Below, piece by piece: positions 11,210 through 23,343 of a stretch of 64,000 nt of DNA (positions are counted from its first letter, which is position 1; each line of letters begins with the position of its first letter). A program made the translations under genes and the position numbers. The stretch is taken from contig PUQB01000412.1 of NCBI GenBank assembly GCA_003024785.1, positions 1-64,000 on the forward strand. Reading direction: 5' to 3'. Below the pieces are notes generated by a model. That model was not told the origin of the DNA, did not search any database, and worked only from the letters and a program-made list of their open reading frames with translations. The DNA is from Selaginella tamariscina (taxonomy: Eukaryota; Streptophyta; Lycopodiopsida; Selaginellales; Selaginellaceae).

Positions 11210-12368
11210 ATTGTGGTGACCACAGAGGGATAAATAGTACACACAGATGAAGTTCACTGTAGCAAGTAGAGTTGCAGCCCGAAAAAGAGCCGGGATTAAC
11301 TCGTTCGAACAAATAGAGATTGACGAGCAACAGCTAGCCAGGAGGATGCGACAAGCCAGCCAAGGGAGGTTGATGGAAGGCGGCGAGGCACCTCGGTTGC
11401 TGCAATCAGTCCCTGCCTCACCTACCCAAGGGAATGACAAAAATGCCACATGGTCGAATCTTAAGCAGCGATAAACCCGGCACACCAACGGCAGAGGCAG
11501 TTGCATGCCGCTGATGACAAAGAAGGATATGAAGGAACCATAGCACATCCGGACAATAGTCCAAGCACAGTAGCATGTGAGTATGAACAACACCCAGACG
11601 AGCGGCTTCGCCCGACAATAACCTACAATGCAGAATTGGATGGATGGCAAGACAATGAAAGCCCTCTGCCTCTCGATGTAGGCGAAAGTGACGGCCATGA
11701 AGAGCCCCCACACCAAAGAGCAGAATCCATGTTTGACGAGTACCCTAGAAGGAGGAAACCTTGCATAGGACAACCCCAGGAAAGGGCAGGCTTGCGACGG
11801 AGGCAGGAATCTCGAGGGGGCAAAAGCAACACGGATAGCGACGGGGGACATGAGCCGGAAGTCCAGTGTAACCAACGCCACGACAAACGTAAGGTAGGAA
11901 ACCCAGGGCCATCGTCACCCACCAGGGTCATCGATTTCCAATAAGGCAACCTCTGCACCAAAAGTTTAGCCGATCGGATGATGCAGTAGGCCAGGGTGGT
12001 TACCAAGATGAGAACCCAAGGCTTCGGAAGGCCGGGGTACACATGGGATGACCACCTGCGCAAAGGCAACTAGACGTTGATGAGCTGACGGACTGGGAGG
12101 AGGCACCAGGAAGAGGGGCCGCACAGTGGCCACTTTGGAAAAGGGACGAGAGGAATTCGTCTAAGGGCAGGAGAGATTCACCCGAGCGACTAGTATCACA
12201 CTGGAAATCCACCAAGGCACACGGTAGAGCTACAACCATCACCAGACGGGGGATACTGTCTCGAGACGAGGAGGAATCGCCCCATTGATCACGATCGTCT
12301 AGACATTGTGGGGAGATTCCACGCACGGTCCTACAAAAGTACTCGCTGGAGGAGGGAATACCGTCCAG
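11210..12368 (+). pseudogene. Gypsy leader and gag N-terminal region, plus strand
   Basis: Directly after LTR 1 comes TTGTGGTGACCACAG, the conserved post-LTR sequence of the family and candidate primer-binding site. A frame from ATG 11247 (MKFTVASRVAARKRAG) follows and breaks at 11474; a second charged frame runs 11501-11944 (rich in Arg, Glu, Pro and Gly). This matches the minus-strand gag starts at 33726-34469 and 47980-48544. It stops at the telomeric repeat at 12369 without reaching the capsid domain. Confidence 0.75.
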
Positions 12369-12404
12369 CCTAAACCCTAAACCCTAAACCCTAAACCCTA
12401 AACC
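12369..12404. repeat. Interstitial telomeric repeat (CCTAAAC)x5
   Basis: Five uninterrupted copies of the plant telomere heptamer, in C-rich orientation, exactly at the end of the Gypsy gag fragment. To the right the sequence changes to AT-rich non-Gypsy DNA. Confidence 0.97.
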
Positions 12405-12690
12405 ACATTTTCAAAATCGGCTTTCATGTTCAAAGCGACGCTCAGAACCCTAATTTTATTTTTTATTATTTAATTTAATTTAGGTTAGGGCTTGGTTGAC
12501 CTAATAATTATTTATTTTTTCACCAGATTTGGTGACTATTTATGACACCTAAGATATTTTAAGGATGGAATGAGGAACCTTATTTAAAGTTCTATATAAA
12601 TTTATAATAAAATTTACACAACCCTTAAATCCTAAAAATTTATACCCTTTGAGTACACACTTAGGAATAAACTCTTATAATTAGTTAATC
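12405..12690. other. AT-rich sequence right of telomeric repeat
   Basis: No coding signal. From about 12530 it resembles 21240-21360 (shared ACCTAAGATATTTTA and GAGGAAC), a dispersed relative of the F-box upstream region. Confidence 0.5.
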
Positions 12691-13410
12691 TTAATTTTTA
12701 TTTAATATAAGGATCTTTTAATATTCTAAATATGATTCATAATTATATATTAAAATTTAATGAAGGGAATACATATAATGTGGGTTATTATTCACACACA
12801 TGTTATTATATGTTTATACAATAGGATCACATGAAAATACATATTCACGAGTATGGCACACACATGGTGTATGTTCATGTGTATGGTACCCACGTTGTTG
12901 AAGGTGTATAAGAATGAACATTGGATGGATTATCCTATGTTCTAGATATTGGCTTCATAATTGGGTACTTGTGCTATTTGTTTACTTTTTTATTTAAATT
13001 AAATATTTTCTAGCACAGAATTTTACATTCCGATATACTTTACACTTTATCTAAGCAAAGAGATTTCCTTGTCATGTATTCCAAATTTCTCTTATTCTTT
13101 CATTATATATGATCACTAATTAGTATATAGGCATGTGTTGATATTGTATGTGATTAATATATAAATATATATACTCTACATGTTCATAATAATATTATTC
13201 ATCCCTTTCATGTAATAAAATCTTCTCTCCCTGCTTAGGATGATTATTATACTTATATAATACATGGTTAAATTTTTTCTTAAAATATGGTTTTCTGAAA
13301 ATGGCTTTGCTATTATAGGGACATAAATTTAGTGTTGCATGTTGAGTAATTTAAAGTATACAAACAAGATTCAATGGTTGTAATTAATGATTGAATTTTG
13401 TAGGTTGACA
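12690..13410 (+). pseudogene. F-box gene 5' remnant D, inverted
   Basis: Degenerate reverse complement of the 5' half of the F-box/LRR gene (compare 2520-3250). It contains the upstream region with the CACG-type motifs decayed, a damaged exon 1 (about 13014-13075, including TTTACATTCCGAT and AAGCAAAGAGATTTCCTTG), intron 1 sequence, and the intron acceptor TTTTGTAG followed by the first bases of exon 2 at about 13408. The match stops there. The LRR exons are absent. Confidence 0.75.
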
Positions 13411-14150
13411 CAATATATAACATCCTAAAAGTAACCGTATATGATTTGAGGTGGCACCCCCTCCATAATTCAAACCATATCGAAAAACAAACCCACTCAT
13501 AAACCAAATCCTTCATATTTATAACACTCACCTTGCATAATGTTATTGTTACACCTCTGACAAAGCACAATGTTATTATTGCATCCTCTTAAATACTCCA
13601 TGCCAAATCCAAGCATCTTAAATAATTTTTTTAATAGTGATATCTTTGTTTACAATATTTTTTAATGATACTCTATACCTAGATATTTACAAAAGACTTT
13701 TAAAGAATTGAATTATTCAATTACCCCTCAAATACAAAAAGCTTTTATTACTGTCCAAGAACAAAGTTTGTGCAAGATACTCTTAAACTTCTTTTACAAT
13801 GTGTTCACTTGTTATCACATTCTCGTTCTTAATACTCCTTAATACCATACTATCAAGTTACTCCTCCAAGTTACAAAATGTCATTGTACATGACTCTAAA
13901 ACCTTTCAATTACATCCATTGTTTGTGAACATTGATTAAAGCCATATCTTCATCGCCAATTACTTTAATATAAACCTTATTTATTGCAAAAGAAACACTA
14001 CAAGAAAAGAATTACAACAAAGGATAAGAATATTCAGTTGCAGAATTAATGATTACAAAAAAGGATAAGAATATTCAGTTACAAAATTCTTATATAATAA
14101 CATGATTACAAAAAAAGGAGAATATTCAGCTTAAGAAAAATAAGAATATT
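13411..14150. other. AT-rich spacer with short ACAAAAAAGGATAAGAATATTCAG repeats
   Basis: AT-rich sequence with no coding signal. Near 14000-14145, short near-repeats built around AAGGATAAGAATATTCAG precede the longer tandem duplication. Confidence 0.5.
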
Positions 14151-15138
14151 CATTTACAAAAAGGATAAGAATATTGAGCTACAAATATAAAAATATTATC
14201 ACACAAATTCTCTACATCTTTAAACTTACACACAAAGTAAATAATTCTTTATAAATATAAAATCATCTTTAAACGATAAATTACTCTTCACAAATACAAA
14301 GTCATCTTCAAAACATAAACTTACATAACAATAAATGACTCTTTATAAACATAACCACTTGGGTAAGCTTCAAAATCCAAGATTAAAGTAGCTTTAAATA
14401 CATATGTTTTATAGAAACATTAAAACCCAAGAGCAATAACAAATCATACTTCAAGATTTAAATATAAACTTAAGAGTAAATAAATTTTAAATATATATGC
14501 TCAAGTTTCAATCACATGTAAGCTTTTAATAAACTTTAAAACCAAAAGTAAATAACTTCAAACATATGTGCTAAGTTTTAAGTACACATGTTTTGAGTAA
14601 GTTTAAAACTCAAAGAACAACAAACTTAAAAATAATTAATATTCATTTACAAAAAGGATAAGAATATTGAGCTACAAATATAAAAATATAAAATATTATC
14701 ACACAAATTCTCTACATCTTTAAACTTACACACAAAGTAAATAATTCTTTATAAATATAAAATCATCTTTAAACGATAAATTACTCTTCACAAATACAAA
14801 GTCATCTTCAAAACACAAACTTACATAACAATAAATGACTCTTTATAAACATAACCACTTGGGTAAGCTTCAAAATCCAAGATTAAAGTAGCTTTAAATA
14901 CATATGTTCTATAAAAACATTAAAACCCAAGAGCAATAACAAATCATACTTCAAGATTTAAATATAAACTTACGAGTAAATAAATTTTAAATATATGTGC
15001 TCAAGTTTCAATCACATGTAAGCTTTTAATAAACTTTAAAACCAAGAGTAAATAACTTCAAACATATGTGCTAAGTTTTAAATATATATGTTTTGAGTAA
15101 GTTTAAAACTCAAAGAACAACGAACTTAAAAATAATTA
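14151..15138. repeat. Tandem duplication, 493-bp unit
   Basis: The segment starting CATTTACAAAAAGGATAAG at 14151 is repeated from 14644, with few differences, to about 15138. A third, more divergent partial copy is visible at about 15415-15760. The units are AT-rich with no coding frame. They look like a local satellite or part of a decayed repeat. Confidence 0.85.
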
Positions 15139-16065
15139 AATTTCTTTTGTAGTGTGTTTATTATTACATGCATCCTTAAACGTGACATCCCCATTCATAA
15201 TACTCAATGTTGCTTTGCTCCACCAAGTCACAAAACCTTCTTGTATAAAACTTTAAAGTCCTTTCATTACATGCACTATTTGTGAACCATAATAAAAGCC
15301 ACTTACTGCAAAAAACACACGACCTAGGATTATCCAAATAAAAATATTCAGTTACAATAAAAAAGACAAAAAATACAAAATTATTCAATTAAGAATAGTC
15401 TCAAGCAAATGGCAAGCAATTCTCCACATTTTTAATACATAATTTTCACAAATATAAAATCATTTTTAAAGTATAAATAAACGATAAATAACTCTTCACA
15501 AACATAAAATCACCTTCAAAACACAAAAGAGTAATTATAAATAAACTTAAAACAAATTTCAAAGTATCTAGGTAAGTTTTAAAACTCAAAAGTAACTAGG
15601 TTTCACATATGTGCTCTGGATAAGTTTCAAAACTCAAGAACAATAACTTCAATGAACCCAAATCATACTTTAAGATTTAAGAGTCTAGATAAGTTTTAAA
15701 ACCCGAGAGTAAATAAATTTTAAATATGTGTTTGAACTTCAAATACATGTGATTTAGGTAAGATGCGGCATGATACATGAAAATGGGAATATAAAATAAA
15801 TTGGTAGTTAATACTTAAGTTTTAATTAATATATAATTAAGCCTTAAATATTAATCCTTCAATAACCTTACTTAGTAAGGAATATTCCTAAAATATCTTA
15901 GAATATTCATATTATTCTTTGTTGTAAAAATAATTTACAATAATTAAAAAATACTATCAAACATAATTACAAATGAAATCATTTCCTTATCAACATATTA
16001 AACTATTTATAAATACTTTCTCCTTAACCATACAGAGAAAATCTCCTTATTTTATATAAGTCATC
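15139..16065. other. AT-rich spacer with a divergent third repeat unit
   Basis: The divergent repeat copy lies at about 15415-15760. The rest shows no coding signal. A short minus-strand frame at 15176-15388 has no family features and I regard it as chance. Confidence 0.5.
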
Positions 16066-16294
16066 AGTGCCAGTGTTCGCCAAATTCCGGGGAACTATGA
16101 CATGCTACCGTTTTATTTTTTAAATTTTCAGGTTTCAGAAATAATTATAGGAAGTGGTTCCTTTTACATTTTTTAAACATAGGAAAACTACCTTCTTAAT
16201 TTAATATAAAAGGAAAGTTTGAAGGTTTAATTTAAACTTTTTAGGAAATGACTTTTTATACATAGTAGTATATTCTTTTGAATATGCTATTAAA

Positions 16295-16425
16295 TATTCT
16301 AAAAGAATATATAAAAATATACTTTAATTAATGTGAATTACTCAAGTACTACGTTGAGTAGTTCAACGTAGTAGATTGAGTAGTTCACATTAATTAAAGT
16401 ATATTTTCATATATTCCTTTAGAAT
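16295..16425. repeat. Long near-perfect inverted repeat (palindrome)
   Basis: Two arms of roughly 60-65 bp face each other with almost no spacer. The left arm includes ATATACTTTAATTAATGTGA, and the right arm is its complement with TTCACATTAATTAAAG. The centre is TACTACGTTGAGTAGTTCAA. In hAT copy B only one arm is present (29430-29500). Confidence 0.85.
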
Positions 16426-16439
16426 GTATCAAATCTTAT

Positions 16440-18109
16440 GAAGAATGAGCAATATGAGCTTGAGCACAAGCGTAAGAGGAAAAAAAATGAGAAATAGACC
16501 ATTGGATAGCTAGTTTGGCAGAGTAAAAAAATCATTAAATCAGGAAGCTCAGGTGGTGATTGAAAATCAAGAGCCTGAAGAAAACAGGATCAAAGATGCA
16601 AGAAAGCTTTGGAAATCAAGCTGGGTGTTAGAGTATGATTGGCTGAGATTTGATTATGATAAAGTAAGAGTGTTTTGTGTAGCTTGCAAGTAGGACAAGG
16701 GTAACAAGGCTACTTTAACATGCTAGAAGCTCAGCTCACAAGAATGCCATATGGTTGATGGAAAAAGGAAAAGGTTCTTTGGATACAGTTGTTGAGAAGC
16801 AGCAAGTTCATGTGAATGAGCAGCTAACAACACTCTTCAAGGCTGCTTTATTTGTTGGAAAAAGAGGATCTCTCCCTCAACAAGTTTCAGCCTTTGTGCT
16901 TGTTCTTGAAGTTTACTAGTTGTCATTTGCCTTCACATTACAACAATGACAAGGCATGTACAAAGTTCATCTCTAGCATCAGCCACATTTTAGAGAAGAA
17001 TGTTTCTCAAAGGATCAATCAAAGTCCTTGGTTTGGGCTTATGATTGATGAGGCCATAGATATAGGCACTGTTTAGCACTTGATTTGCTATGTTTGATAC
17101 GTTGAAGAGGCTGAAGTTAAGCATGTTCATTTAGGATTATTAGCCTTAACAGATAATAATGCAGAGGCTATTTTCAAGAAAATTATGGAGCTCAGTTTGG
17201 ACATGAGCAAGCTGGTAGCATTTGGCAGCGATGGAGCCTCTGTGATGGTAGGGAGAAATACTGGAGTTGCTACAAGGTTGAAGCAAGTCAATCCTTTCAT
17301 CACATCTTTGCATTGTGTAGCTCATGGAAGTAATCTGGCAATGGGGGATTGTGCAAAGGATGTGAGGTGCAAAGAGATGCAAAGACAGATAGCAAAGGGT
17401 ATGTACTTGTTCTTGATTATGGTCCAGTAGATGGACAACTGCATGCACTTAGAGGGGCTGTGAAAGGATGGTTTTATAGAGGGATTGAGCTAGATAGAAG
17501 TGTGGATGGAAAAACGGTTCCAGCAAGACTTCTCAAAAGTGGTGGTGGAGAGTTTAAAGAGAAGGTTTAAGGAGGCATGTGTCTTGGAGAACTTCAAAGC
17601 ACTTAGTCCTTTGCATATGCCTACAAGTAATAAAGCTTTGAAGGATTATGGTATTTTGGAAGTTGATGCTCTTTTGACGTTTTATGGAGAAGACAAACAG
17701 GTTGCTGGGAAGAGCTTTCTCAAGCTCTTATTTAGCTAAGGAAGCTGTTCTAGCTGAGTACAAGAAGTTCAAAGTTCAAGCTTCAATAGAATGGCAAGGA
17801 AAAAGTTTCTTGGAGGTGATGAAGGTTATTATGTCTGTGAGAGGTTACCAAGAGAAGTACTCAGAGCTTGTTAAGCTGGAAGGACTTGGAATGGTTCAGT
17901 GTTGTAGTACAACTATATGTGAAAGAGGATTCAACAAGCTGAGCCATATCAAAGATAAATGGAGAAACAGATTGAAAGCCAGCACTATGGATTCTCTGTT
18001 GAGAATTGCTTTACAGAGGCCACCAATGGAAAAACTTTATGAGTTTCCCATTCGTCTAGCAATTCAACATTGGAAAGCTTCTGGTAAGTATGCTAAGCAT
18101 CTCATGTAA
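16440..18109 (+). pseudogene. hAT transposase relic A (TTF zinc finger, hAT dimerisation domain)
   Basis: Plus-strand fragments in several frames. A TTF-type zinc-finger region comes first (WLRFDYDK, FCVACK then an in-frame TAG, near 16640-16700). Catalytic-core pieces follow: WFGLMIDEA (about 17030), MELSLDMSKLVAFGSDGASV (17185), LHCVAHGSNLAMGDCA (17310). The hAT C-terminal dimerisation region is at 17684-18109 (CERGFNKLSHIKDKWRNR). It is broken by a stop after IGTV, a frameshift after MYLFLIMVQ, and about 45 bp missing at the zinc finger relative to copy B. Known hAT transposases act by cut and paste; this one cannot make an intact protein. Confidence 0.85.
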
Positions 18110-18265
18110 AAAGGTACCATTTAAAATCACAAGTTTTAGGAAATCTTACTTATAAACTTTTTTAATTACAGGAAGTTTACGGCTGGATTTCTGTATTTCC
18201 TTTTTTATTTCAAAGTTGTAGGAAATTTTATAAGTTAAAATTTTAAATTTTGTAAATGCTGGTCA

Positions 18266-18640
18266 TCACTCTCTAGATTAATCGAATCATTTTGGTCAAT
18301 ATCTTTATGTTGTTGCTACCCCATACACTCTCACGAATGCAGTTAGGAATTGCCATCCTTGTTAATACATAAGATGTGATAAGAACAGTACTGCATAAAG
18401 GTTTATTTAAAACATAACGTTGCTTAAGAATAATATTGTAGAGCGCCCAGTTGCTCTCCTTCAATTTATAACCATTAACCATTTTGATTCAAAAAACTTT
18501 ATAAAAAACTAATTCAACATTTAGTCACATGTAAAGTTATGTGGCTTTTATTAAAGTCGTTAAAAAACCATTTAAAAAATACAAAAATCACAGTTTTTTA
18601 CTTATGAAAAAAATCGGTGGAGTGTGAGCTGGCATGTGCT
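18266..18640. other. Spacer containing left copy of a 170-bp direct repeat
   Basis: 18470-18640 (from CCATTTTGATTCAAAAAAC to GGCATGTGCTTTGC) is repeated in the same orientation at about 21768-21931. The two copies flank the truncated F-box copy C and an AT-rich region. No coding signal. Confidence 0.7.
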
Positions 18641-19463
18641 TTGCAAGACTACTGTAGTTGAGCATGGCAATCTAGAATGGTGACCATGTTGCAAATTCTT
18701 GTACTCTATATCCGGATCCACAGCCTATCATATTGAGTGTAAGTGATTATAACCTTGATGAGTAGTTGTAAGTGCGATCTAGAGTAGAAGATCGTAATTT
18801 CATAGGTGTCCCTAACACTGATAGAGAGATGATATTTGTAGAAGTCTCTAGCATGTTTATGACGGCTTGAATTCCACACTCACAAGCCTCTTCCATCGTG
18901 TGTACCCTACAAGAGAGTACATCTTGCAGGCTAATGTCAAATTCAGTAAATTCCTTGGATAGTGAGAGACAAGAAAATGCATTGTTAGACATAAGGGAAT
19001 AAACAATCAAGTCATATGCATAACTTACCTGTTAGTAGTTCTCCATTCTTTACACACAGAAGATGCTACCGACTTGCAAAATTCATTCATTAATTCCAAC
19101 TATTGAATCTTGTCTGTATATGTTAAATTACTCAACATGCAACACTTAAAAAGATATAATGGTGGTGAAATTCACCTAGAGGGGTTTTCAAAAAACCATA
19201 TTTCAAAAGAAAAATCTAACCATGTAAATACATAAGAATAATAATTATCGTATGAATAATATTAGGAACATGTAGAATTGTATGCATATATATATATACA
19301 TATTGAGGATCACATACAATATGAATAGATGCCTTATATTGATATGGGATCACATATAATGTAACAGAGTAAAATAGGGATACCTAACAAGGAAATCTCT
19401 TTGCTTGGACATAGTGTAAAGACAATATCGATCGGAATGTAAAACACCATGTCAAGAAGGCTT
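18641..19463 (-). pseudogene. F-box/LRR gene copy C, truncated
   Basis: A minus-strand relative of copies A and B. The start of exon 3 survives (EFTEFDISLQDVLSCRVH ... GTPMKLRS) but the exon stops at about TYNYSSRL, and the match ends at 18641 beside the direct repeat. Exon 2 is at about 19030-19072 (VCKEWRT) with a damaged acceptor. Exon 1, from ATG near 19453, has a frameshift after MVFYIPIDIVF. It lacks most LRRs and the C-terminal exon, so it is non-functional. Confidence 0.85.
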
Positions 19464-22248
19464 TAGTTTATACAAAAGAGTAAATAAAGAGTGCAAGTAC
19501 TAAGCAATACCTATAACCTAGGATAGCCCACCCTATGTTCATTCTTATACACCTTCGAATCCACGTGGCTGCCATACGCGTGAAACTACACCACGTGTGT
19601 TGCATTTTCATGTGATCCTGTTGCTGTATAAACATATAATAGCATGCGTGTGAGTAATAACTCACATTATATGTATTCCCTTCATTAAAGTTTAATATTT
19701 AATTATGAATCATAGTTGGAATATTAAAAGATCCTTATATTAAATATAAAAAATAACATTAACTAAATATGAATAGTATGTAACATTATATTTTACTGTA
19801 TCTTATAAGTTCATTCACTCTTTTATAATAATGCACCTTTGATAAACTAATTTTTATTATCATTCCTTCTCTAGGTATAATTTAAATATGTTAGGTATAT
19901 ATAATTAAAATTTTCAGAAAATATTTCTTTAACCCTCTGGTTTTTAAAGCCATCTTGAAAGACTAAGAAACGGATAATTAGAACATATTGAAAATACAAG
20001 AGTATTTAATTACATTTGAAGTATAAAATGTTATAGAAAGAGTATTATTTCAAATGTATAAATAAAAAAATAATGATATATTATATTTTGAAAGAGATAA
20101 AAGATAAATCACATGTTGTTTTATATATTTAGTCTATACAAATGAGTGACTTATGCTAATAAGATCATGTAACTTAATAATTTTATTGAAAATGTTCTTT
20201 ATATAACGTAAAATACAAACATTCAATTAATTTTTGTTGGGATGTTTAAAAATGAAAAAAAGAATTATATTAATAATATATAATAATAATAACACTTTTA
20301 TTATTTACTACAAACACTAAACTTATTATAAAAAAAGATCTAATAACATGAAAAAACCTTTTGTAGGAGAAAAACCGGTACTTAACCAAAATTCAAAAGT
20401 TGAATTATATTAATGCTTTTATTATTTTAAATTTTTTTCTTGTTTTTTAAACATTTTAAATAAAATTAATTAAAGATATAAATTACATGCGTAAAAAATT
20501 TATTCATAAAAATATGAACTTAATTGATCATGTAAATTTTTATTGCTCATTTCAAACTTTAACATATATATGTAAACTTTATAATTTCCTTATTACAAGA
20601 CAATAACAATTCATTTGTTAACAATGGCTTGCTAATCCTTAATATTAGTAAAGTTTTTATTAAACACTCTACATATAGTAAACAATAAATATAGTCCATT
20701 ATTTCCTAGCTATTAAACATTTTATTAGCAAATATAATAAAGTTGTAAGCAACAATCCTCTACAGCTATATAAATAAATGTTTTATTATGTATAAAAGAT
20801 TAACCTCTTAATTTAGCTCTTTTTGTTTAGAAATTGAGGTTTAAAAAAGTAATGTAAATAGCCCATGTAAACCATTGTCACATCAATGTGATAAACCTAA
20901 ATATTAACATGTATATTAATATATTAAACATAAAAAACAATTTAAAACTAAAAGAGAATTGAAACATTAATTATCGATTGTTTAAACATCATTTTTTGGT
21001 GGTCTTTTTTTATGGCTTAATACTATATAATTACCACAATGAAAATAACGTTTTGAATTTTTTTTATAATCTGTTTTAATTATCCATTTCTTTGGTATTC
21101 CAAGATAGTTTTGAAACATAAGGAGTTAAAGAAATATTTCCTGGATGGAATCCTTATTTCTCTTATTTTTTAACTTATGTTTAAATTGTATGTCCAAAAG
21201 AGTAAAATATTAAATTTTATGGATATTTCCCATGTATGGGACATATTTAAATGGTACCTAAGATATTTTAGGGATTATTTATATAGAACGAGGAACTTTA
21301 TTTGAAGCTTTTATATAAATTTTTAATAAAAATTAGTTTCTGCGTTATTATAGAAAGAATGAATGAGCTAAGATATGGTAAAATATAATGTTACATACTA
21401 TTTTATATTTAGTTAGTTTTATTTTGTATATTTAATATAAGGATCTTTTAATATTCTAAATATGATTCATAGTTATATATTAAAATTTAATGAAGGAAAT
21501 ACATATAATGTCACACATGCCATTATACGCTTATACAGCAACATGTAATTTTATAGAGTTTGATTGTTTATTTTATTGTTTGTGGTTTTTATAAATCTCT
21601 TTACTCACTTCTTATGATAGAAAAACAGAAGTAAAGTATGTTGGTACTTAATTTATGTAATAAACTATATATAAACACACATCAGTTCATGTATGTGTTA
21701 TAAATCATGTAATTAATTATATATAAAATTAAATTATATACAAAACGTATGTTGAAACACATAACTAACCATTTTGATTCAAAAAACTTTATAAAAAACT
21801 AAATTTACATGTAAAGTTATGTGGCATTTATTAAAGTCATTAAAAAACCATTAAAAAAAAAATACAAAAATCACATTTTTTTACCTATTGTGAAAAATGG
21901 CGGTGGAGTGTGGGCTGGCATGTGCTTTGCATGTGTAGGCCTATGGTGTGTATCCTACTTGTGGATTCCATGGATATGTGCAAATTAGAATGTGTCTTAT
22001 CCATGGATACATGAGTTCACTAGCACTTTGGTCACACTTATTACTGTCACTAATATTATACACATCAAATGTACATGTATACCTACTTTATAAGTTAGCT
22101 TCTTTCAATAATAATTGTTTTAATATAAGATAAGACTAGGATAATTCTCTGTAACCATGCTAGGCGTATCTATGATATATATTTAGAATATCAAGTAGAT
22201 TGTTATCAAGTCAATTAATTTAGCTCATGCCTTTACAATTTATATTAG
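19464..22248. other. AT-rich region, no gene
   Basis: 19464-19900 continues the F-box upstream homology (compare 2910-3330). The rest is strongly AT-rich. 21000-21160 resembles the B3-like flank (ATAATTACCACAATGAAAAT), and 21420-21545 is an inverted piece of the F-box upstream region. 21768-21931 is the right copy of the 170-bp direct repeat. No convincing coding frame. Confidence 0.6.
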
Positions 22249-22259
22249 CTTTTGACTAT

Positions 22260-23117
22260 ACCAAAGGTCACTTTTAACATATAGTTTTGGATTTTTGTCC
22301 ATGGTCCATCAAATTTGAGCTAAATTCAAAACCTTGAGGGCAAGTACCAAGTTTTAAGGATATTCCCCAATAAAAAATTTTAAAAGAACAAACATGATAA
22401 TATATAATAATAAAAATTAATAAACCACTTTTGAATCCAAAAGGCAAGTTAGGAAAATTGATTAACATTGACTTTCTTGATTGACCACTATGATTATTCG
22501 AAAATCTATTTAGTTGTTTTTAAATGAATATACCGCACCATCTTACATTTCCCTACACCATTCCATTTCTATTGATTCATTATCTTAATTGACTTTAATT
22601 CTAACATTTGCTATTAAATGCTAATTATATTAGTCTTTTGTGATGATTCTAAGAGAAGAGGAGTTAGATATGTGAATAATGTTCTTAAATTATGTACATG
22701 GACTCTAATATCCACACTCGTTTACAAAAATGAACTTATGTAAATATATATAATTAAAATTAATTTATTTTGCAATATTCTAGGAAGACTAAGGGTAAAG
22801 CCAAAATCACATGCATAAATACAAAAACATATATACACTTGCTTTTTGGAAAGTTAAAAAGGCACTCATATGCATAATATTAACCATTCATTTCTTTAGT
22901 GAGGTGTGTGTGTGAGAGAGAGAGAATGTGTTGCATCACTTATCATGCTTAAGAGTAAGATTAACTTATTTTGCCTCTCATACCCTAACAAATGGAGTAG
23001 GATGTCTCTGGAGAATATAATATATATATTTTTATACTACATTGAACGAAATTTTCTAAATTTTCAAAGAACATATTATTGAGTTCTATTGGAAAATCTC
23101 GAAATTCCAGGCATCTT
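22260..23117. other. AT-rich 3' flank of F-box gene B
   Basis: Counterpart of 26-865 in copy A. There is no coding signal, and only short indels differ, for example one extra A in the GA run near 22925. Confidence 0.6.
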
Positions 23118-23343
23118 CATTATCTTTGTCCATCCACCTCAACCTCATGGTCATCCTCATCATTCTCGTAATCCTCATTATCTTGTTCATCCTCTTGGTC
23201 ATCCTCATCATTCTCGTAATCCTCATTATCTTGTTCATCCTCCTGGTCATCCTCCTCATTCTCGTAATCGTCATTATCTTGTTCATCCTCCTGGTCATTC
23301 TCGTAATCCTCATTATCTTGTTCATCCTCTTGGTCATTCACTT
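23118..23343 (-). repeat. Coding minisatellite of acidic repeat, copy B
   Basis: About five units of 39-48 nt encode variants of NDQEDEQDNEDYE in frame with the F-box/LRR protein. Unit spacing varies by insertion of Asp/Glu codons (NEEDD, NDEDD), consistent with slippage in steps of three. Confidence 0.9.

Larger units (their letters stand above)
16066..18265 (+). mobile_element. hAT-like DNA transposon relic A
   Basis: The probable left end is at about 16066, where CAGTGTTCGCCAAATTCC resembles a hAT terminal repeat. The right end is placed at about 18265, because the closely similar minus-strand copy starts at 27564 with the complement of GTAAATGCTG. No matching right terminal repeat or 8-bp duplication was found, so the ends are approximate. 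It encodes a broken transposase. Confidence 0.6.

Noticed and set aside
15176..15388. Minus-strand 70-codon frame as a gene
   Set aside because: AT-rich region, no family features, no splice support and not conserved in the neighbouring repeat units.
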